Shown piece by piece: positions 1-12,742 of a DNA stretch of 64,000 nt. The position numbers and the translations under genes were made by a program. Under the pieces are notes generated by a model, which saw nothing but the letters and a program-made list of their open reading frames with translations, was not told where the DNA came from and ran no database searches. This DNA is from Pezizomycotina sp. ARF18 (taxonomy: Eukaryota; Ascomycota): NCBI GenBank assembly GCA_002224055.1, contig AZLU01000107.1, positions 62,001 to 126,000 on the forward strand, read 5' to 3'. Positions within the stretch are counted from its first letter, which is position 1. Each line of letters opens with the position of its first letter.

Positions 1-2679
1 TTCATAGAAACGGCCAAGCATCGTGAAGCGCTCGTGGCGAGATATCCATGAGAAAGAAGACAAATAAGCAAAGGCGTGTATTGACAAGTAGGGCAGCTTC
101 AATATTCTAGAAATAAAACGTCTGCACGACGGTTGGTTGCGCCTACTGCGGAATGAAAAAAATGATACTTTTTCATAGAAACTTCTGACAGAAGTCCGAG
201 AGTTTGTCCCGAACCTTTTTCCCTAGCAGGAAAGTAACAATCTGCTATATTCTTGGCTTCTGAAGAGGCGCACGAAGTGGAGATTACATACCCATTCTCA
301 CCATAGACCAATCAGTAAACATTAATCTGACCATATTTTCATTTGCTCTTGGAAGATGTCACTTTTCGGATGTGTCCCACTTTTATCGAGACGCTCGAAC
401 CTCTTCCTCGTCTTTGAAGTCTGCTATTATGGTTCAATCGCGGGTAGTGATGCCAATGAGTGTATGGTAGTCTTATGGTTCCACAGTTCATAGGGTACCC
501 TGCCATGGACATACGCAAGAGCGAATAAAGTTTGAGGAGAATAAAAATCAAGCTTCCTATCAAAGTCCCGCATAGCTGGCAACTCTCCAGAGTACATGGC
601 GCGGAAGCCGTATCGAAATAACATGGCACCGCCCAATCAACAATAAGGATCGACTCTAGGGAAGCGGAATGACTACTAGAAATATATCACGCTTAAGAAC
701 GGATACTGAGCCATCTCTCGAACTATCAACATATCCGCATATCCGAGTGCAAATGTTTTTTCACCTTCGCACTTCTGAAGATAACTTGGCGGGATACTTT
801 TTAACACTATCACTGAACGCCAGGAATGCAGCAGTTGCTAACTCATGCAGTAAATGGTAATTAAAGGAACAAGATAAATCACTTAAAACGCTAGGCATCC
901 CATCCAATCCTCCCAAGGGTATGTCTTCGTTTAACGATAAAGCCCGAACCTACTCTCTACAGATACTTTGACGAGCCGTCCATGTACATGTAAGATTCGT
1001 GTTTTCGGTGGAAATCAAGGGCTTCTCGCGGCTTGTATGGGACGTAATTATTTAATGAAACAGTTTAATCTCTAATGGCAATTCTCCATCCGAAGCTTTC
1101 ATTGAGATGTTTGGTAGAGTAAAGTGGATTGCTGACAAGCTGGGCGGACCCTCCGTACCTGTTTACTTTGTGCCCGTCCAGCATCATGTCGGCATCAGGG
1201 TGGACAGGAAAAAGTGAAAGTAGAAAGAGCACGACTAGTAGCGGAATATCGTTCTTGCATTTCCGAGGCTACCTCGCCGAAATTTAGGAAGTGACGTTTT
1301 CACTTTTGACATCTAGGAAACAGTACCTTTTAGGTGACGGATATGAACGACTTGCTTGACAAGGATGTCCATGGCATTTCGCGATAGCGAGTAGTATATC
1401 CCCGATTATACAGGGATCCGAGTCTATGGAAAGCTTCAAAGATACTACTTGAATTGCACAGACCTCTGCCGAGAAAATCTCATGTAGGTACGATGCATTT
1501 AGTGAAAGGCCACGATAGTCTCGTGATATCATTGTTATTTTTAACTCTATTTAAAAAGGTAAGAAAACATGGCACCGGTCGCGTGGAGATCGCCCTTCCA
1601 AGGAGCAGCAAGCAATAGTTATGAAGAGAAGGACACTACCTGCTTCTTCCGACTTAGGGTAGCCAGAGGATGTAGACCAATATTCAGTATTTGGAATATC
1701 TCTACTATATCCTGAATCTCTATCCACCGTGAAAAAAAGCGGGTCGGCGCTGATTAAATGATTATATATCATTTTTAGCTAATTTATTCGGTATGTCGTC
1801 GTCGTTCTTCGCCAATGCTCCGTCTGACATTTTATCGTAAACGGCAAGAGCTTAAAGCTACAACATTTCAAAAACAGGCACTTATCCCGCTAAATGCCCA
1901 TTTGTGGCTTACTTCAATCCAGATATTACAGGTACGTCCTTTCTCTTATTGCTCTATTTTCTTTTTATATTTTCTTCAGAGGGGGGTCGGGTTTATATAT
2001 AAATTTTGAAATGAACGATCCTAGTTAAGAAACTCAGATAACATCTGCCATGCGGCACTGCCGATTTCCAATGTCACCCACCAGTTCCATCTCGTCCAGG
2101 GCAGAGTGATTTGTTTCCCTGGTGATCTCGTTTATGTTCTAATTCAAGCCAGTGAAAAAAAACAGCTGTTGAAGAATTTAAGACAATAGAGGATCAGAAC
2201 TCCTGATCAAGGGTGAGGATACCAGAACCCCCCCCCCGGGCGCCCCGTCCTTTAAAAAATCAAACACCGTGCTACCGCGAGACTAGAACGCTAGAAAAAT
2301 CAGCCCAGAGTACCTGTGAATGCATCTCATGAGAAGTGTGTACATCATGCTGTTTGCTTTATCCCCACATTGATATTGGTATCATCCACCACACTCGTGT
2401 CAGCCCCCTTACGGTTGGTTACACAGACCTTATGGGAGGTGGAATGATTTCAATCAATCGACCATTTGCACAAGCTAGTCTGCCGGAGAATCCCTCGTTC
2501 CACATTATCTTCCAGAAAGGTTAAAATATCTACAATGAATAGAGTTTTTCAATTTATAGAAGTGAAGTACCGAGAGAGCTATATTACAATACTTTTACCG
2601 AAGGGGAGGTACTATAGACAAGAAAAGATATATACATATAGACGTGCTTTCAGTAGCAAGAGCCATAATAGCCATTCCT
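1..2679. other. no recognisable gene
   Basis: I see no gene I can name here. A minus-strand open stretch of about 70 codons at 427-636 reads like protein (aromatic-rich, few rare-looking codons), and further minus-strand stretches at 1284-1532 and 1551-1772 are open, but none carries a known motif and the frames do not join at splice sites. A run of ten C followed by GGG lies near 2229-2241. This could be the decayed or frame-slipped remains of one minus-strand gene. Confidence 0.4.
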
Positions 2680-5600
2680 TCATACTGCTCGATCGAGCGA
2701 CTGCGCAAGGCACATTCATAATACCTACTTTCTTCTTCATCAACTCCTGGTGCGTCCCTTCCTCGACTACCATCCCGTCCGCAAACACAAACAACTTGTC
2801 GGCATGGAAAACTGTACTCAACCTATGCGCTACCGCGACCGTCGTCCTCTCCTTGGCGCGGCCGTTAGAGCCTTCTGCACGATTTTCTCGGACTCTGTAT
2901 CTAGCGCGCTGGGGCTTCATCTAATAACAGCAGCGTAGGATTCCGTATTAAAGCCCTCGCAATCGCTATCCGCTGCCTTTGCCCACCGGACAGCGATAAG
3001 CCTCTCGGTCCACACGGGTATTCAATCCTTCCGGCAACGAGGATACAAAGTCGTATGCGTTAGCCTGCCGGAGCGCAGACTCGACGGATTCATCAAACGC
3101 GGTCGGTTGCGATTGGGTCTCGGCGGGAAGTCCGACAAGAACGTTATCCCGTACCGTTCGCTGAACAGTGTCGGTTCCTGTTGCACCAGCGCTACCTAGC
3201 GCGATACTTCACCGCGAGAGTTTATGATATCGCTTGGTCCGAACATGATACGGCCGGACGTTGGATCGTAGAAGCGCTCGAGCAGCGAAATCATGGTAGA
3301 TTTACCGCACCCCGACGCACACGAGACCGACGAACGATCCCTTTTCGATGTGCAGGTTGATTCCCTTGAGGACCCGCTGATCGCGCGCTGCTCGTACGCA
3401 AACTTGAGCGATTCGAATGTAAGCGAGCCATTCATCGGGACCGGGTGCGTTTTCGCGGTTAGAATCGTCTTCTCTAATTTCGGGGACCAGCTTCGCAGCC
3501 ATATTATGTGTTCGAGGCGTTTATAGCTTTCGTAATGCTCGTCGTATACATGAAGAACGTCGCAGCGCCTGCCGCTGATATCAACCCGACGTACGGAAGA
3601 ACTGTCGATATTATATTCCCAGTGATAGGAGTTTGCCACCATACCAAAACGCGAGGCCATATCAGTAATCTACGCTCTGCGTCAGCGAACAGAACTAGTC
3701 ACATCACGCCCCTAATGCTCCTCCGGACGATGTGCTGGAGCCTGTGCTCAACCCAGTCGATAGGAGTTTGCCACCATACCAAAACGCGAGCGCCATACTC
3801 AAGTAATCTACGCTCTGCGTCAGCGCGAACCAGAACATAGTCCACATCACGCCCCTAATGCTCCTCCGGACGATGTGCTGGAGCCTGTGCTCAAACTTCT
3901 TATTATCTCCGTTTCAAGAGCGAGACTTGCGACCGTGCGTATGGCACCGACAGCTTCACCTGCTAGAGCGGCGCTGTCCGCAAAACGGCGACCAGTGTCG
4001 TCTTCTAGTTTACGCTCGAGGCGGATGCGCAGCCAGCCTGCGCCGACCATAGGCGGTAGTCCGCCGAAGAAGACGACCAGACCAAGCTTCCATCCGTATA
4101 CGATAGCGAGCGCGCTGCTTGAAAGCAAGTTGACGAGGACGATGACAATGAGAGAGATGTTGAAGCTCAGGAGTTCTTGCAGGGCAGTTGGCTGAGAAGA
4201 TAATCGGGACGTTAGAGCACCGGTCGTGTTTCCGACCGATCGAAGAAGCGCATATCCTGCCGGAGAACGGCGGCGAACATTTCACGGCGATAGAAATGCG
4301 TGAGTATCTACTCAATAACCGTTAGCGGGGAGTATGCATAGGGATCAGTAAGGAGAATACGTACTTGGCACTTCGTGTTCGAGAGAATACCAAGGATGAA
4401 ATAAACGACGAGATTTCCGACTGCGACGATGAAGTACATCAGAGCCAGAAGTTGCCTTGTTTCATGATCTCCTTCGCGGTTGGCTGCGTGAAGACTTCGA
4501 TCGCTCGCGCCATCAGGATGGCTTGTGCTGGATACGTCCCACCTAAAGAAGGATTAGTAAAGGAAACTCTAAACCAGGAAAAAATATCTCTAGCTTACCA
4601 GCGAGAACACACAGAGCAAATACGATGGCAAATAGCGGCCACAGTCCCTTTTGCTCTTTGAACAGGATAATTAAACACTTGAATAGATTCATCTTCTTTA
4701 CGGCATCGTAGTCCAGACTCGCATGAGCAACGGATGTGTCCTCCTTCGTCTTCTCCTCATGACATCGTCAAACTCCACACCATCCTCCCCTTCGACCCCA
4801 TCATCATAATCCCCTTTTTCCTTTCCTTCTTCATCGCCGCTGATATCTTGCGCGGCGACAAGCCTTGCGTATGCACCACCCGCCTTCAGCAGCTCCTGAT
4901 GCGTCCCCGCTCGACCACAGCGCCTTTCGATAACACCACGATATTATCCGCATTCTGCACCGTGGACAGCTTATGCGCAATCACCATTGTTGTCCTGTCT
5001 TTCGTGACTTTATCTAGAGCGGCCTGAACCGTCTTTTCGGCATGCGGGTCCAACGCGCTGGTCGCCTCATCGAGCAGCAAAACCTTCGGATTCGAGATGA
5101 TACTCCCGCGCAATAGCGATTCGTTGTTTCTGCCTCCCGAAAGCATCCTCGCCGACTCCCGACTTCGGTATCGTACCTCTTTGGAAGTCGGTCGATGAAC
5201 TCGTGCGCATTCGCGAATTTACACGCTCTACTACCATTTTCATCTTCTCTTCGTGGTTTGCGTCTTCTTTTCCCGTACCCACGAGGCCGTTGCAGACGTT
5301 TTCGAACACGGTGCCGTTGAAGAGGACAGGCTCTGCTGGACGAGGCGGATGTGGGTGCGCAGCCAGCGAAGGTTTAATGTTTCTACTGGTATGCCGTCGA
5401 GGTAGACTGTTCCTGAGTTGGGATTGTACCACCGCTCGATAAGGCCGACGATGGTGCTCTTGCCGAACCGCTGGCGCCGACGATAGCGGTGACTTATTCG
5501 CAGGGATATTAATGGAGAGCTTGTGCAAAATCTGCGAATCCGGTCGCGTGGGTACGCGAAATCCACGTCACGGAATTCAATGTCACCCGTAACGCTACCC

Positions 5601-6842
5601 GGCTCATCTCCATCAACTGATAGCGGATCGATGGAGGATTTCTTATCGATGATACGAAACAATTCGCTCGCCGCGCTCGCCGCATTAGTAAATGCCATAA
5701 AACAGGGCACAATCGCGGTAACACTCGTCGTGGCCGTGATGATCGCACTCTCGACAGTAATTACTTTCCCCGGCTCATCGATTTCTCCCCTAGCAAACAT
5801 CCTCATGCCTGCCAGAAGCACAGCGCGTACCCGCAGTATACATGAAGAACTCCGTGGAGTAGAGGATACCCAGGTTCATAGACTTCTTCATACCCATCTT
5901 GCGAGCTCTTACTAGCATGCCGTCGTACTTCGCCAGCATGCGCTTCGCGGAGTCAAATGCGGTCACGCATTTTATGTACTAATAATTTCTTCAGCGAGCC
6001 CGCCGGCGCGCTGTATACGCGCAGTATCTTCGTTTCCTGCTCCGATTCCACCGCAAAAGTCCAGAACGTGACGCCGATCAGTAATGGGGCGATACCCAGC
6101 GTGATCAGCGTTAACTTCACTGTACTATGAACGCGAGTACGAACGCAACGATGATGCCCGAGATGGCTTGTATGGCCTGCCAAGTTTTTCGCTATGCCGT
6201 TCGAGATCAAATTCCCGTTCGTAGTGACGTGTATGGATACTGCGCCGGTAGACGCGCGGTCGAAGTGTGATATTTCCTGCGAGAGCGTCGAGCGGAGGAA
6301 GTGCGTCCGGATGGACTTTGTAGTGCGCGTGGCGGAGATTGTTATGCAGATTGTGTAGACGTGAAGTACAGCCTTCAAAAAGAAAAGCTTGTTAGTATAG
6401 AGTCGAGGAGAGTGGGGGAAGTTAACGAATATGCACGACGAGTTACCCGGAAGGTAGAATACGCACGAGTATTTGTTAACTTCGCTCCATGAATTTATCG
6501 GGACTATCGATCCCGCGGGCTAGGTTGTGATCTTGGTGACGAAGCCCGCGAATGATCAAAGTCAGAACGGAAGCCTGTCCCAGATGCGGCTGAGGCGATG
6601 AAGGCGATGATATTAGAGTCCAGCGTACTTGTCGGCGTACGTGAATATTCCTTTTCGTTTAATAAAGCCATTCGTTAGTGTCAATACGGCCATGTGAACG
6701 AGGATAGACTAGATCGGACTATGTAATCTTTGAAGCTAACCAGGCGCTTCCTCTGTCGTGCGCTGGATTCTGCGCCGATGTCCTCTATGGAGGATTTGAA
6801 TCCGCCATGCAGCTACGGGACGGGCAGCTTCTCTTCTCCCAT
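2680..6842 (-). CDS. MDR/ABCB-type full ABC transporter, frame-disrupted
   Basis: This encodes a full-size ABC exporter of the multidrug-resistance (P-glycoprotein, fungal ABCB) type, which pumps hydrophobic compounds across the plasma membrane using ATP. The order TMD1-NBD1-TMD2-NBD2 is visible on the minus strand. TMD1 begins near 6640. NBD1 has its Walker A remnant near 5440-5470 and a clear Walker B ([13 protein letters not shown]) near 5035-5075, followed by the H-loop [15 protein letters not shown]2 lies near 3770-4130. NBD2 has Walker A ([17 protein letters not shown]) near 3250-3310 and H-loop [13 protein letters not shown] near 2800. The start at 6842 (MGEEKLPV) precedes a typical cytosolic lead; the end at 2680 follows the usual AQSLDR tail. 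Length fits the family's roughly 1,300 residues. The frame changes many times but no domain is missing. It is either a sequencing-damaged intact gene or a young pseudogene; I favour the former. Confidence 0.85.
3618..3895. repeat. tandem duplication inside the ABC gene
   Basis: Positions 3618-3751 and 3752-3895 are direct copies of one TMD2 coding segment. The right-hand copy reads cleanly on the minus strand through a TMD2 helix ([16 protein letters not shown], then [18 protein letters not shown]). The left-hand copy has the same sequence but lacks about nine scattered single bases and shows no substitution. The family has this segment once. The pattern looks like an unpolished read end joined into the assembly, though a genuine local duplication is possible. 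Confidence 0.85.
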
Positions 6843-8619
6843 AGTTCCAGTAGTTGCTGAACAAAGCGACAGAAGTTAATTGGATGAGATGATGTATGGT
6901 CGCTGGATGATGTGGAGTGTAGGGGGAGAGCGATGTCGACAACGCTTTATTACTAGCGATACCCTCCTTTGCAGATGACGCATCTAGCCAATGGCCGCTT
7001 TAATATCCAAGCTGCCGAGTCGGATCTGATATATCGACTAAATCGTTCGTTCAGTTTACGTTTCCAGGCGAAAAGACACGCATGCAACACCCGTCTTGCT
7101 TGTTATAGACCATACATGGTAGGACCGCACTCGAGTTATACGAGCTTAAATACAAGCCAATCAAACATTCAATAGAAACAAAGATAGGAAAAACAAAAAT
7201 CTTCGACGAAGGAAGAGGTGAAATAAGTGACGGTTCTGCTCGATCTGGGAAAGTTTTCGCATGGAGAATTTCCAGAACCAAAACGTGGGGATGCCGCAAA
7301 ATCCAACCGCTGAAGGAAAAAGGAAAACTCTATTAAAAGATGAGGGAAACCTTTAGCAGGCGTGACTCAGACGCCAATGCACCTTCCTCTTGTTATTGGC
7401 AGCATTGGCAGGTTTCGATCTTTGGATAGAAACTGTGTTTACATGAATCTGAGGTCGTTGACTCGCTGGATGACGTGATATGGCATTATTACGCATTTTC
7501 CGTCCGTAAGGCCGTAAAGTTACTGAGAGTTACTAGATAGAAAACGGATGACAAAGAGTCACCGGCCACCGGGATCCGGCCCCAGTGCAGAGACTCGATC
7601 TGGAGCGCCAAGATTGGCCAGATCGGACTTACTCGTGGTCTAGGTTTTTGGCTCAAATAGCGGCGAAGCTTCAATGTATGCTATCCGTTTAGACGTTTCT
7701 CAACCTCAGTAAAAACAGTTGTGAAAGCAATACCTATCATCAATTAGTTGAATTTTCTATGGTAGTATTAGACTGATGCCGCAGTCCCGGCTGCAATTCC
7801 TCATATCGGATATTGCAGTCTCGAGTCATACTTGTCTCTTGCCAGTGAATGGAAAGACCATCTTATAGAGGGCATGTGTTTCTGTTTGAAAGATGAAGGT
7901 GATAAAGCCGATTCACATCAGCCAGTCATTGACTACGACATCATCGTTCGTGTAACCTACGATCGTAAGATGTATAGCCTCTGCCTCAATTTTCCCTTCA
8001 TATTTTCGCCGCGCGGTAGGATTCGATATGTAACTCACTTCCGCGGAGGTTTCAGAATCTTGATTGTTAGGGACGGTGAGCGGACTCAAAGAAGAACTTT
8101 CGTATACCGAAACGAGTCGAGAGGCCAAGCGGGGGCCGGGTCCTCATAAAGAAATTCCGTGACGTTAACTTCAATCTTTAAAAAGCACCCGATAGTACCA
8201 TGACTTAGAGTTGGCTAGATCATCGCAACTTTCGTAGTATACAAGGCTGTAACCCGCTTCCCGCCGGATCCATCTCATTGCGGCGGGGTATGCGTTGATC
8301 ACAACACTTCATCCTCTCGAAGGAATAATAGCTAAGATTTACAATTATTCAGCCACGCAAAGGTTGCTAGTTGTTGATGGGGTAAAAGAACCGAAGAATT
8401 TCTAGAATTTCGACATGCTCCTCAAGCTCGCATAAGTCGCCTTGATCGTGATAGTTAATTCGCTGGCTAATTTATGGTTTTAAAACGGGCGTAAAATGCG
8501 TAAGTTAGTATTGAACTCAGGGTCCTCAACCATTGAATCATTAGGAACATATCAATCAGTTGACAAGCATATATAATACGAACTGCATCTTACCATCTCC
8601 AACAAAGCACTCATCAACA
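6843..8619. other. intergenic region, one doubtful ORF
   Basis: This lies between the divergent ABC transporter and serine hydrolase genes and should hold both promoters. A minus-strand open stretch at 7913-8128 (about 71 codons) has a protein-like composition, but I recognise no domain and see no splice signals linking it to anything. The opposing plus-strand stretch at 7832-8149 is open too. I cannot say that either is a gene. Confidence 0.35.
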
Positions 8620-9800
8620 ATGGCAGCAACCCTGGATCCATCGACACTTCCTCTATCGATGCCATCCTCGTCGCGCCCGTTCCGCCGCCGTCGTAACCAA
8701 CGCTTCCAGCAAAAACCCTCTACTCCACTCCACGGGAACCTTCCTTGGCAACTTCCTCCTCTCCACCTGACGGCCGACACGGTATTCCGTCTCGCATCCG
8801 TAACAAAGCTCATCACCACGATCGCCGTCACCCTCGTCGACAAGGGCCTCGTAAAACTCGAAGACGACCTGGCGATATCCCCCGCAACTGAAAGACGTCA
8901 AAGTGGCAACCGGCGATGGTAGCGCTCTTGTTGATAAAGAAAGGGCGATCACGCTACGACACCTCTTGACGCACTCCGCCGGCTTCGCGTATCCCGTAAT
9001 GGACCTCAAGATGAAGCGATGGGAAGTCGACGAATCGGGTAAACCTATAAACACCCTTGATGGGAGCGCTTCTTCCGCGAGACAGATGTTGAAGTTACCG
9101 CTGTCTTTCCAGTCGGGAAAGGGTGGATGTATGGTCCTGGTCTGGACTACGTCGGTTCACTTAGAGAAGCTCTCGAAATATCACTAGAGGACTATTGTCG
9201 CGAAACGATCTTCGACATTCGACATGCAGCATACGACGTTCCACCAGACAAACAAATTCCAAATTATAAAGACGTTCTTTTGATCACACGATGAACGAGG
9301 ATAAACAGATGGAGGAGAAACCAGACGCGTTTCCGCTAGATATAACCGACTGAATGGCCGCCGGTGGCCACGGCGCGTACTCCTCCGCGAATGACTACGC
9401 GAAGATGCTCTCCGCCATCCTCTCTGACGCCATTGACGGCAAGCACTGCATCCTGAAGAAGGAAACGGCCGAGGAGATGTTCAAACAGCAAATGGAGGAC
9501 CGCTCGTATTATGCCGACATCATCGCGGAAGGCTCCCCATTCCGCGAAACGCTAGCGGGTCGATATGACAACAACGACGGTGCGGGCCTCGGAGGAGAGG
9601 TTGATCTCGGGCTGGGAGTAGTGTAAACTGTGGGATATCGAGGGGGAGGAGGAGAAGGGGTATTCAATTGGGCGGTGCTACTATGCGATATGGTGGAGGA
9701 TAAGGGAGCGAGTTGCGGGTGTTTTCTTTACTGCGAGCTGGCCGTCATCGCCTGAGTTTGGAAGGTGTTCAAAAGATGGGAGACGGAGGTGTAAAGCGTT
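8620..9800 (+). CDS. beta-lactamase-fold serine hydrolase (class C/esterase type), frame-disrupted
   Basis: A member of the class C beta-lactamase / transesterase superfamily, which fungi use as esterases or acyltransferases rather than for antibiotic resistance. The start at 8620 (MAATLDPS) sits after a short leader. The nucleophile motif SxxK is seen as FRLASVTKLITT near 8790-8820, followed by LRHLLTHSAGFAYPV near 8960-9000, typical of the family. The Tyr of the YxN-type motif is probably in WMYGPGLDYVG near 9125-9160, and GGHGAYSSANDYAKML at 9364-9410 is another family hallmark. Near 9675 an FNWGGAT stretch stands where the KTG-like motif is expected, followed by AGVFFT. The gene spans about 390 codons, as usual. 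Three or more frame changes are present but every catalytic block survives. No signal peptide is seen, so it is probably cytosolic. Confidence 0.8.
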
Positions 9801-9971
9801 AGTGAATAAGTAGCAAATTGAGCTCCAGGAAGGGAGCTTGGGCAAATGAACTAAAAGTTTCTTGTAAGCCAATAACCCTCGATCGAGACTAAATCATGAG
9901 CCGTAACGGCACTGAAATCAAGACTGTTGTTGGTATTCTAAATATTACATACAAATAGATCAACGGACGCA

Positions 9972-10833
9972 TTATGACTGAGAACCTCCTCCGCTACTCA
10001 TCGTAGTGATCATCGCGTATGGGCCAGGCCTATAGTAGAAAGCCATGCTTCTCTCTCCCAGTCCTTCTTCTTCGGCCAAGTCAATCTTGACACTTGATGG
10101 GCCAGCTTCTTTCAAATGTTTCAATCGTGCCTCAATCTGAGTTATTGCGTCCGAATAGCAGAAATCATCCTTTCGAGAGCTGACTGGGAATTAAAGTCGC
10201 CCAAGTCCGATCCGTTCAGGGCGGAGACCTCTCCTTTCACATGCCCCATGAGATACACCGGTACCTCATTCGATTCTGTGGTCATCTTTTTTGCTGGAGC
10301 CGTTTGCGATATGGCGTGTTCGTGCCTGCGTTTCGTTCCCGATTTACACTGGCTGATGCGGATTTGATCCAATCTTTCAAAATATCTCCAGACATCCTAT
10401 TTCCTTTTGCCAGAGAATTTTCTGAGCTTCCGTTGGTCTGTACTTCACCAGACGCGCAGCTGCTTGCATTCTGTCAATCGATTTGACGAAGGTGAGATAG
10501 TGAATACAATTCGTGGTGAACCACACGGCGTTTTCTGGATATCTCTTCTCTGGTATAATTCGCACAAGGCTGCCGCGCGTCGTTGGATCTTTTCGTGGCC
10601 TCCTTGCGAGTTGATACTATCGCAGTTTATTTTCCTTCCAGTCGACGACCGCAAGAATTTCGAAACGTGCGCGGGCGGAGCTTGTAGTGGACCCATTCCT
10701 TGAGCTCATCGCAATGCATTTCTGCAAGAGCGGCCCTATAGGGTTCGTAAATGGCCAGTTGCTGGTACGTGAGATAGCCCGTGGCCACCGCAAGGCTACT
10801 TGGGAGTTCAACGCGTACTAAGAGTGCCTCCAT
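9972..10833 (-). CDS. uncharacterised protein, frame-disrupted
   Basis: A coherent minus-strand gene of unknown function. It begins MEALLVRVELPSSLAVA at 10833 and reads through a charged region (DELKEWVHYKLRP near 10690) to EKRYPENAVWFTTNCIHYL near 10500-10560, then SIDRMQAAARLVKYRPTEAQ near 10430. It ends in a distinctive tail with AFYYRPGPYAMITTM near 9990-10035 and a stop at 9972. At least three frame changes interrupt it. No signal peptide or membrane segment is seen, so it is probably intracellular. I recognise no family. Mixed-charge protein-like sequence persisting over the whole 860 bp, in frames that succeed one another, supports a real gene. Confidence 0.55.
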
Positions 10834-12742
10834 TTTCTCAATATTTCTGTCCCCTCATCCCGTAGTCGGTATAGGCATGCACGTTTGCCACTAGAGCCAG
10901 AGTGTACGAAGCTATGACACTGTCAATGTCTGATCGAGGCTTTGAAAAGCACGTCGAAGGAGGATACGCGAGAAGAACCTACGCAACATACGGCTCCTGT
11001 AACTTTGAAACGCGTTTTTCTACAGGACAATCCTCAGGTCCAGATCTTCGAACGAACATAGAATATCTCTTCGAATCGAAAATTTCTGATAACTATAGAA
11101 GTCAGCGTTCCCATCTTGCAAGTTTGAACGGCTCAACAACCGTAATATTAGCTAGAAATGTCCAACTCCGATGGTTTATACGTTCATGAGACGTGACAAG
11201 GCTGACGTAACCCCCTTTAAGTTTACCCTGCCGAGCAATGGCAAGCTTAGTAAGTTGCCTAAGCCTCCAATGCGGTTACCCGTTGCATGTTTGATATCGC
11301 ATAGCATACCGTGGATATGAGCGACACTGTAAGCCCTTGTATTCTCGGTGCGTAATTTTCAAGATCACTGGACTATGATGGACGTTCATGCGTGCGCTGG
11401 GAGAGTATCCCTTTTTTACCAAGAGTTCAAGTTCCTGGAGAATCTTGAGCTTCCGCTTCCATGGCGAAGGTATCATCAATATCAGAGGAAACCTACAAAA
11501 TATGTTTAATATCCAAGTTAACGCAGCGATACTATTACCGAGTTACCCGCCGGCCGCACTGCCCTCGGACTTTCAAAATCAGGCTCGAACGTAATTAACT
11601 AAATTCATACTCAGGGCTATCAACCATCCCCTTCCCCAGTTCCTCAAGCTTGAAGATCTAAGACAATTGCCAAAGTTCACTGCTGCAGGTCTCAGTTTCC
11701 GCTAGCGTTGGGTTTTATGCACCCAGGTCTTGGCATGAAGCGTCCGATGTTCGTTCACGGGCGAATTTTCCGATCATGAATATTTTCCTCAACAAAACAA
11801 GTGAATCATTCCCATGATCACCATGTTAACCCTTGGCTGCTGAATGCAGGTCTCACTTTTGCTAGCGTCGGGCGTTATGCGACAACGAACTTATGGTCCA
11901 ATCACTGGGAGAACTCTGGCAGGGTGTAAGATTTTTGCGAACCTGGGAAAATCAGTTGAAACACCGCCGGTCGATGACTTTCCCACCAGCGTAGCGCGAG
12001 GAGGCGGGCAAATCATTCTACCATCACAACTTTATATAATTTAGAGTACTCCGCAACTCGTGAGTTTTGATCTATGATACGAGGCGGTCCATGAGGACAT
12101 GAGGGTCGCCTTATCACTGTAAAGCAGCCGCGTACTCATCGCAATATTGGCGAAATCTCGGCTTCTGAGACCCGGTCGTCGCGCGATGTGTTCCCGAAAC
12201 ATTGCATTTAATCCGAACGCGTCGCGGTCGTTTCATTCACGTCAGGGGGGTTCTACTTTCCTTTTAAAACATTTGGTATACGAAAAAAAAACATCGGCCG
12301 CCGCTCCCCTCATCCAATGTCATGAAGGAAGCTAAGGCCCGGGCTGATGTTCATAATCAGGACCCAGGGAGCCTTACACTTGGAGACAGATGAGGCAATC
12401 GAGCAAGTCGATAGATTGTATTTGGATCAAAAAAGGTATTTCAATAAGGGCGAAGAAAATCACTGAGAGCCTGAGTCGATTATGAAGGCTTTGAATCAGA
12501 AAGCAAAAAATTCCCGCATCAAGTTCTAAAGAAATGCTACACGCGAGAATATATAGTTTACAAAAGAAACGAATACGAAAGAGAAACAAAGGAGAGACGA
12601 TAATTGGAAACTCAAATTAAAAGTAAATATGGTATACAGTATGCCAGCGTCGAACCGAGCAACATAAGTGAATCGAAGAAATGCAATCAAATGTGGAAGT
12701 ACTGTTAGAAGGAACCGTAGTCTGAGATGAAAGTTTATTGCT
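10834..12742. other. intergenic region
   Basis: No gene is recognised. Short open stretches on both strands (for example 10902-11189 plus) lack motifs. The stretch contains an imperfect direct repeat of about 37 bp at 11684-11720 and 11845-11880. Confidence 0.4.
11684..11880. repeat. imperfect direct repeat, about 37 bp, two copies
   Basis: Two copies begin TGCAGGTCTCA and run through GCTAGCGT to TTATGC, at 11684-11720 and 11845-11880, with a few substitutions and indels. Their origin is unknown; they could be remnants of a duplicated segment or of mobile-element ends. Confidence 0.5.
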
